A DNA stretch of 64,000 nt, from the NCBI GenBank assembly GCA_015143295.1, contig CM026564.1:10466416-10530415 (forward strand), read 5' to 3'. Under the pieces are notes generated by a model that was given only the letters and a program-made list of their open reading frames with translations, made no database searches and was not told the DNA's origin. This DNA is from Tetracentron sinense (lineage: Eukaryota > Streptophyta > Magnoliopsida > Trochodendrales > Trochodendraceae). Positions within the stretch are counted from its first letter, which is position 1. The number at the start of each line of letters is the position of its first letter. Shown piece after piece: positions 52,801 through 61,800 of the stretch. A program made the position numbers and the translations under genes.

Positions 52801-55800
52801 GAGTGGGTGAAGTGTTATCCAGTGATTCTCGCTGATTAGGTTAGGAGAAATGAATGTTAGCTTGAGGGGTGGAGACCTCTGTACTTCAGTATGTTCCAAC
52901 AGTACCTTGCAATGAAAAGCCTTGTGAATTCAGCATAAGATGACCTAATATAGGGTGAGTCTGAGGGTAACAAGATACCTAGAGGTGAAAGGCCTTGTGG
53001 ATTCAAGGATGACCCGAAAGGTTGAATTTCGATAGGCAAGATACCTTGAGGTAAAAGGCCCCGTGGATTCAAATGATGACCCAACAGAGGTTGAAGAATA
53101 GGGATCGTTGTACTTAGGTATGTACCAAGACAGCTAAATGAATAAGGATCACTATACTTAAAGGGTATCTGGAGATGATACAAGTTGTGGATTGTGTGTT
53201 AAGTCTAAGGACTCAAGATGGTACGAAGTCTAAGGACTAGATTCGATTTCATTGGATCTAAGCCAGATGTTCTCGACAGATATCATGGTGGTATAGGACG
53301 CCATGGTAAAAGAGTTTTGGGATGATAATGGATTCTAAAATTGATAATGAGTCAGCGAAGTCGAGAATAGAACGTGAGATACCATCTAGAATGGTAACTG
53401 GTTATTGCGGATGGTGATTGAGTGAATTTGGCAATTGGAGGTTAGGAACTTCGGGATAGAGTGAAATGGCCCTGAGTGACATCGGGTCACGGATTACGAT
53501 ATTCTATTTATTATAATACGAGAATTGTGTTGTAATATTATATCGTTATTGATGATTGTTACTAAGTGGAAAATAGCCTCGATGGATTGTGGATTTTGCT
53601 GGGCCTAATAACTCACTCCTCTCGTTTTATGTCTTCGGATTATTGTGATGACCAGTTGTTATTGCTTATGTAAGCTCATAAGAAAAGTTGAAAAATTCCC
53701 GCATTTTCGCAGGTAAAGTCTTCCCCATGCGTTGTTATGACGAGCAGGCACGTGTCTCAGAACTTGATTCCCTAGGCGCGGGTTCGGGGCATCATAGTTG
53801 GTATCAGAGCTAAAAGCAATAACCATCATAACATATCGTATCCGATACACTGTTGGTTTTGAATCAAATGATGATTTGAAACTTTGTGTATATGTTAGGA
53901 GGGAACGCTGGAGATATAGCTCATCTCCAGGGAGGTGTAAGAGGTGGTCTTATACTCTTATTATGCCTAAATGAGATTAAGCATGATTAAACAGAATAAT
54001 AGATGAGTGAAATATTTTGGATGATTTTTTTTTATATACATTAGATTTTTGATTTCGTAATAGGAATACGATGATGTCCAAGCAAACCCAAATGTTTGAG
54101 GATGCTGCAACCGGAATTTTTGAGACAATTATCGCTCTGGCTAAGCTAATGCAACTGCGGTAATCTCAGAACCGCGCTCCTAATAACGTGGTACTAGAAC
54201 AAGGAAGTGAAGACGAGATAAAGAAAACTCATAATGAAACAAAGAAATCCTTAGTGAATAAAGGAATTGAAAATGATGGTAACAAAAGGGTGTGTACAGT
54301 GGAAAACGTAAAGTGTGAAGAATGCGAGCATGGAAAGCGACATAATCGAGCAAATAATTACAGGGCAGGAAATTGTTTTAAATGTGGTCAACCAAGGCAT
54401 AAGAAGGAACACTATCCAACTAGGAAGTCATTGCCTGGATAGGACGATGAAAAGACCAAGAAAATGTTTGTTAATATTTTGGAATGTAGTAACCGGTCTT
54501 GTTGAGTATTTTGTACTTAGACTATGGCAGTATATAAAGCCCTGTACATTTTATGAACATATCAAATGAAATGAATCTTTTGGAATTTCTAGTGTTGGTG
54601 ATTTTCTATTTCCTAGATAGTAAAATATTGTCGTTTTCTTGACTAGATATACGATGCCGCCGAGACGAGCACCTAGAAATACTCTGGCTAGAGCATTCGA
54701 GGCCATCACTGCTCTCGCAAAGTTGATCCAACGGCAACAAAGTGGTAACCGTGTCCCTATTAATCCAAAACAAGAACAAGGGAACAGTAGTAGGCTTGAG
54801 AAGTTCAGGAAGCTTAGACCGAACTCGTTCTCCGGTGCCAACGATCCATTAGTGGCCGAAAACTGGATTCGAGAACTTGAGAAGATCTTTCAGGCGATGG
54901 CATGCCCAAAAGAGGTTAAACCAGAGTTAGCAATATTCATGTTAGCAGGAGAGGCTGAGCATTGGTGGACAACCGTCGAGAGAACAATTCCAGAAATTCA
55001 AAAGCATATCTCCAGGGTAAAATTTATAGAAGTATTTTACGAGAAATATTTTTCGATCTCCTTGAGAAAGACAAAGGAGATAGAATTTCTTCAGCTAACT
55101 CAAGGCAACATGTCAGTCAGCGAATATGAACAAAAATTCAACCAGCTCTCCCGATTTGCAACGAGATTTGTTGAGGATGAACAATGGAGAGTTAACAAGT
55201 TCGAGGATGGATTGAAGCCAGCAATCAAAGGAAAACTGGCAGTTCAAAGGTTTGCTTCGTTATCAGAAATTCTAGACAGAGCTCTGAGAATTAAAAAGGT
55301 ACATAGAGACATATTGGAAGACTATACCAAGAAGAGAACATGTGAGAACTTTTGTAGAGAAAATGCTTTAGAGGAATTGAAAGCATCGAATTTTGAGCAT
55401 GGTGATCAAGACCTGCGAATTGAAGAAAACAAAGCTAGGGTTTGTTATCAATGCAGTAAGTCAGGACACATTAAGAAAGATTGCCCAACACTGAAGCAAC
55501 AATTAATCGCAGGCGAAAAGGGACATGTCTTCGCCATTATACACGAAGATATTCAACAAAGCGATGACCCTCATGTAGTAGCAAGAAGGAGAAGAAGACA
55601 AGAAAGAAAGAATTAGAGGAAGGAAAGGAAAGTTCAAAGAAAAGACTTCATCAATTAACTTTTCAGTCCTTATGCATAAGTTTTTGAGGGATCATAAAGG
55701 AAAGATGATGTAAGAATGATAAAGATAATTGTATGACCAAACATTTTATGTACTGATCGACAAAATGAATGACATAGTTTTTTATGATATGAATAGTTAT

Positions 55801-58800
55801 CTAGTTGCAGTTAAAGATCTATTATTATTGTTTGCAAACTCACATTGTAAGAATGAGACGAGAGAATTAAAATATTGTATAAATACCCTCCCTGATTGGA
55901 GAAACAAATTAAGTAAATTTCGAGGAAAAAATTTTTGTAAAGAGGGGAGATTGTAATATAATAAAATTATGTGTTTATGGGTCTTTAGTTGAGGTTAATT
56001 AGTAAATGTTTGTTAAATTAGTGAAAAGTGGGACCGCAGAGGTTTTGTATGTTAGAAAATAAAGAAAACAAGAAATTTAAATATTTCCGGAGTTCCATTG
56101 GGACTCATTATTTCGCAAGGATTCTAATAGAAATCTGTGCGGCTGGTACCACAGTGTGCCAGTCGGCTGTGAGGACTACTGTCTGTCGTTTTATTAGTTT
56201 TTTTATCTCATATGAAGAAACGGCAGCGTGTTTTGTGTTCGAAATCAGAAAATTAGTGGATTTTGCAGTTTTCTTCTGGATTTACTTTTTACTGTCAAAA
56301 CTTATCATTTTCCCTGAAATTCGTACAGTAAGTGTCAGACTGTCCCTAGTTCGGTCACCTGTCGTTTCGGTTCGATTCGCAAGACCGCGGGAATCTTAAA
56401 TGTATAAAAATCAAGAAAACCAGGAAATTCCAAATTTTCTGGAATTCAATTGGGACTCCATAATTGTTGGGGATTCTAATAGAAATCTATGCGGCTAGTA
56501 CCACAGCGTGCCGATTGGCCATGAGGACGACTGTCTGCCGTTTCGGCAATTCATCATTTCATATGAGGAAAAGGCAGCATGATTTGTGTTCGAAATCGAG
56601 AAATTAGTGGGTTTTGCAGTTTTCTCCCGGACTTGCTTTTCACTATTAAAACTCAGTATTTTTCCCCGAAATTTTTACGATAGCTGTCGGACTGCTCTTA
56701 ACTCGGTCACCTAAAGTTTCGTTAAAATCGGATTTCATTTAATGAGGTTTCGGAGATCGTATATGCGAAGAAGTAGAAAAACCGGTCAACTGGTCAAATA
56801 GTTAAATGTGTGATGTCATCAATGGGATCACACAATGATGTCATCAATGACATCGTGGGACACCTCACCTCCTTCCATTCTCTAAATAAAGGAGTCACGT
56901 CCCCTCATTTTCTCACTTCCCCAAAGAGAGCCGAAGCTTGGCCGAAACACTTTTTAAAGAGAAAAAGAGGAGAGAGAAAAGAAAAAGGAGGTCCCCTTGG
57001 GATTTTTCGACGTTCCCGACACGCTGGCGATGTCCGTTTTCTTCTCCGGCACTTCAATCGGCGTGTAGAAAAAGAAAGGGAGAAGTCTAGAGAGAGAAAG
57101 TGGAAGAGCAAGAGAGACGGTTCACCTAGAGGTTTTCCGGCGTTCTGAGAGCGTTGGCAGCATTCTTTTCTTCACCCAAAATCTCGAAAAACACGAAACA
57201 GGTAAAAACATCTTCCATCTCTTCTCTTTTCCCTTTTATTTAAGCTATTTGATTTATGTGGAATGGATGGGTGTGATTTAGCGTGGATGAAAAAGGGTCG
57301 GAGACCCCATGGATGTCTATGGATGGGTAGTGGTGCGTGAAAAAATCGAGAAGAGGGATGTAGCCTCGGTTTCGGGTTGTTACAGCCCGGAATTTCAGCT
57401 AGAAATGGAAGGGCGATCGATCACCCTGTCGAGACGATCGATCGTAAACATGCAAATGTTTGGGCGATCGATCGTCCAGCACTAGCAATCGATAGTAAGT
57501 GCCCAGATATGGATTTTTGGGCTGTGGTGATATTTGAACTTTCGAGTGAACCTCCGGGCAGCTTGGATTGGATCCCGGGTAAGTTGAATCGTCACCCTTG
57601 GGTGTCGGAATGTTGTTTGAGTGTTTGTAAGGCGATGGATGGACCCATCAGCACGGATATGTTCCCTATCAGAACCACCTTATATGATGTGATGATGTTT
57701 GAACACTTGTAAAGCGATGGTAGGTCCATTGACCTTGTATAGTCCCACCTCAGGGCAATCATTGGATGATGTGATGTTGTGACAGGGTAAGGCGATGGAA
57801 TTGCCCATCGGTCGGATAACGTTCCACACCGGAACGGTATACCTTGGACTTGGTCCTCGGGCATGAGGCCAACCATTTCAATTATTCAACTAAGGTTTGA
57901 ATGATTGAGGACGTTCTACGGTTAGAAATCTAACATGTGTGAATGTTGTATATGATTACTCTTTGGCTAGGTCCGGAGATGCGGTATTTATTAAGAACCG
58001 GGATTTCTCTGTGACTGATAGTCAAGCGAGTTAGGTTGACATTGGACCTATGGGCCTAGGTTTGATAGGGGTCTACGGACCCAAGGATGTATTGAGTTTA
58101 CGAACTCAATAGAGACTGTGATATACAAGATAATTGCCTTGAGGGATGAGGTTCTGCAGGGACATGTACATCCCAGCAGAGGTTAGATTAAGTGATGAGA
58201 TGTCAGTGTCTGACAGGATTTGATGTCAAAGATAGTGTGATTGACGAGATTGATGATAAGATTTGATGCCAAAAGTGTGGTTCCTGTCAGAGTGTGATAT
58301 GGCAGAGGTATGTTCCAGACAGAGTACGATATATCAGAGGTCTGTTCCTGACAGAGAGTAATACGTCAGAGGTGTTGTTCTGACAGAGTGTGATATGACA
58401 GCATCGGGCGAAGGCCCGAGTATGTATGGATTAATGTCCATGGAAATCCTTTTTGGCGGGGTGCGTGACTGATCGTCGGGAGTGGGTGAAATAATGTCCA
58501 TAGATCCCATTTGGTGAGGTGCGTGACTGATCGTCGGGAGTGAATGGAGTGTTACCCAGAGACTCTCTTTGGCGAGGTGCGTGACTGATCGTCGGGAGTG
58601 GTGGATTGATATCCATGGTTCCTCTTTGGCGAGATGCGTGACTGATCATCGGGAGTGGGTGAAGTGTTATCCAGTGATTCTTGTTTATTAGGTCAGGAGA
58701 AATGAATGTTGGCTAGAGGGGTGGGGACCTCTGTACTTCAGTATGTTCCAACAGTACCTTGCGGTGAAAGGCCTTGTGAATTCAGCAGAGGATGACCCAA

Positions 58801-61800
58801 TATAGGGTGAGTCTGAGGGTAACAAGATACCTAGAGGTAAAAGGCTTTGTGGATTCAAGGATGACCCGAAAGGTTGAGTTTCGATAGACAAGATACCATA
58901 AGGTGAAAGGCCCCGTGGATTCAAAGGATGACCCAATAGAGGTTGAAGAATAGGGATCGTTGTACTTAGGTATGTCCCAAGACAGCTAAATGAATATGGA
59001 TCACTGTACTTAAAGGGTATCTGGAGATGATACAAGTTGTGGATTGTGTGTTGAGTCTAAGGACTCAAGATGGTAGTATGGTACGAAGTCTAAGGACTTA
59101 AGTTTCAATTTCATTGGATGTAAGCCAGATGATCTCGACAGATATCATGGTGGTATGGGACGCCATGGTAAAGGAGTTTTGGGATTATAATGGATTCTCA
59201 AATGGATAATGAGTCAGTGGACTCAAGAATAGAACGTGAGATATTATCTAGAATGGTAATTGGTTATCACGGACAGTGATTGAGTGAACTTGGCAATTGG
59301 AGGTTAGGAACCTCGGGATAGGGTGAAATAGCCCTAAGTGACATCGGGCCACGAATTACGATATTATATTTATTATAATATGAGAATTGTCCTGTAATAT
59401 AATTTCGTTATTGATGATTGCTACTAGGTGGAAAATAGCCTAGATGGATTGTGGATTTTGCTGGGCTCTATAGCTCACTCCTCTCATTTTATATTTTCAG
59501 ATTCTGAAGTGGTTGTCGGTGGGCAAGGAGCTATGCTTGTTAGAATCTGGAAAGTGTACCGGTGCAGTTGTGGCACCAAAAGTATGGGCTACTAGTACTA
59601 GTATGGTAATACATTTGCTTATAATGGGTTATTGTGATGACCAGTTGTTATTGCTTATGCAAGCTCATAAGAAAAGTTGAAAAATTCCCGCAATTTTGCA
59701 GGTAAAGTCTTCCACATGGGTGGTTATGACGAATGGGCACGTGTCTCGGAACTTGACTCCCTAGGCGCGGGTTCGGGGCATCACAGGATTAACCCATAAT
59801 TTTTGAGCTGTTTGCAGACCCAAAACATGATCTGTGAGGGGGTTCGAACCCCAATTTTTTTAGTCTGGTTATTTGCAAGCCTAAAACCTGATTCGTTCAA
59901 GGGTTTTAATTTTTAAACAATTTTTTAAAAGCTTTAGAAAACTAAAATATGGATTTCACATGATTTTTCTTAAACCCAGGAGGACTTTAAATCCATTTTT
60001 TAAGGCCTTTTATAAGCTTAAAGCTTAGGTGGAGCGGCTGCAATTTAGATTTTTAGGATGTTAGTCTTTCTTAGATTGCATGACAGATGCTCCATCCCTA
60101 CATCAACTTAAATTGTTAAGGTTGTCCAAAATATCCAAAAAATAAAATAAAATAAAATAAAATAGAAAACATAAAACTCAAAAAATCAAAAAATAATTTG
60201 ATTTAGCATGTCGGAAGTTGGAACTGGGTGGCTTGATCAAATGCAAATGGGCACATAGGTAATCCCAGGCGGATTCAGCTACCCTAGGTTAAAAACTTAG
60301 GTTAGTTTCATTTTATGTCATTTATTGCTATTTTTTTATTTATGCTATTTTGGTAATTTCCATTTCTGAAATTAGCATGTTACTATTGTCCATTTATGAT
60401 TTGTTAGTTGTTACTATTTTGGCATATTTCCTATTCTAGCACGATATCCTTAAATAACATGTCAAGAATTTTACTAAAGTTTCAATCTTAGTCTAATCTG
60501 GAATTAGGAAGTAGGTAACTATTTTTTAGCAGGTGTAAGGGTGCCTAGCACCTTCCCTTAGCACACTTACATAGACTCTATTTGCAGACCTTTTCCCTTT
60601 CCATTGAATAGTTTAGGGTTTCTGTTTTCCTTAATAATTAGAATAGGTAGCAACTCCGAATCTTTGTGGTTTCAGACATTATTCCAAATTAAGAAACAAT
60701 CATATTTGGGAGTTGGGGCAGTGATCGAAATCCAAAGGTCACAATGGCAACCATCTCCATAAATGTACATTGTGTTTCTACTTTTTACCCATACCTACAT
60801 GCCCCACCAACTCATCAATTTGAAATCTTGAATGCACTTAATGGTCCACCTCATAGATGGGCCATATTCCAAAGTTCAAGCTGATCGATAATTCCAACCA
60901 TCTGAAGTTTGGATTTCTTTCCTAGCCACTAAGATAATTTTCTTTGCCGTTAAAATTTTAGCCCTAGGATGGATAGTTAAGATCCCCCATTTCGTATGAA
61001 TGTTGGGTTAGGCAGCTATGACCCACACAAGAGGTAGCCCACCAGTTAAATGGTATAGATTGATGCATAGATCACCATATAGGATATTGGTTGAAGGAAC
61101 CATGAACCTATCCATAATATATTATCTAGTTGCATACTTGCATTTCTTATACACTGCAAACCATATGAAATAATATGTATAATAGATCTCTTAATGTATC
61201 ATATGAGTTATAAGGATGTATCAAGACTAAAGTAATCAGTTTGAGTCAGTGTGTCTAACATCTAATATGAGATTCAAACTTGTCTCCCTGTCCAAGATAT
61301 ATAGTAACCTATCAAAGGCATAGTGCTTAGTAGGTGTCTGCTTGCTAAGATGGTAAATTTTGTATGTTAAGGGCTCATAACTAGAATCAAAATCCCTATA
61401 AGCCACTTTCTCCAGAATAATAAAAGTATCCAGGCGATGCCTCGCAGATAGGGGTTCCCAAGGCAAGGAGTTGTTGACACAATGCCTAGGCAGCCAAAAT
61501 TTATTTTATTCCTTAAATCTATAAAAATTAAATATATTAATATGTTTTTTGCAAATAAAGATTATAAATTGAGAGAGAGGTTAATATTCTCCTTCTTCGA
61601 CATTAACCGAGCAAGATGCAGAAACTGTAGAAAAGGTTCTCCAAAACACATGGCACTTTTTCGATCTTTCTATTAATGAAACAACTCCACCTCCCCGTCT
61701 ATATTTTCCTAGACATAGTTATTAATTTAACTTTAAAAAAATTTACTTTTGTTTGGTTGGGGGAGGCAACCTTTGTTCCTAGAGCTTTAGAGCTTGACCA

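Larger units (their letters stand above)
49954..53796 (+). repeat. 5' LTR of the gag-only element (3.84 kb)
   Basis: It starts TGTAACGACCC and ends GGGGCATCATA where the 3' LTR has GGGGCATCACA, so the terminal CA has become TA. A TATA box (TATATAAAG) is at 51038-51046. Inside are a 363-bp repeat near the 5' end, a CGATCG palindrome cluster and 70-bp tandem repeats. It keeps about 130 bp near 50030-50170 that the 3' LTR lacks. It lacks about 130 bp that the 3' LTR has near 59505-59630. Confidence 0.85.
49954..59785 (+). mobile_element. complete gag-only Ty3/gypsy-type retrotransposon (9.83 kb)
   Basis: It is flanked by a perfect 5-bp target duplication GGATT (49949-49953 and 59786-59790). Its parts are: 5' LTR 49954-53796, primer-binding site 53799-53810, an internal region with one long intact gag frame and a broken second gag copy, polypurine tract, and 3' LTR 55952-59785. 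The internal region of 2.16 kb has no room for protease, RT, RNase H and integrase, and none is seen. This layout matches the non-autonomous class called TR-GAG. Movement would need a pol supplied by another element. It lies antisense in a host intron. Confidence 0.85.

Noticed and set aside
53797..55951. Hidden pol region in the gag-only element
   Set aside because: All frames between the primer-binding site and the polypurine tract were read; no protease, RT or integrase motif was found.
57377..57712. Open frame in the 3' LTR of the gag-only element
   Set aside because: The equivalent frame in the 5' LTR (51528-51749) is shorter and diverged, so no coding selection is apparent.
61236..61466. 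76-residue minus-strand frame near the host gene
   Set aside because: No splice sites or phase fit with the host exons and no domain is recognisable.
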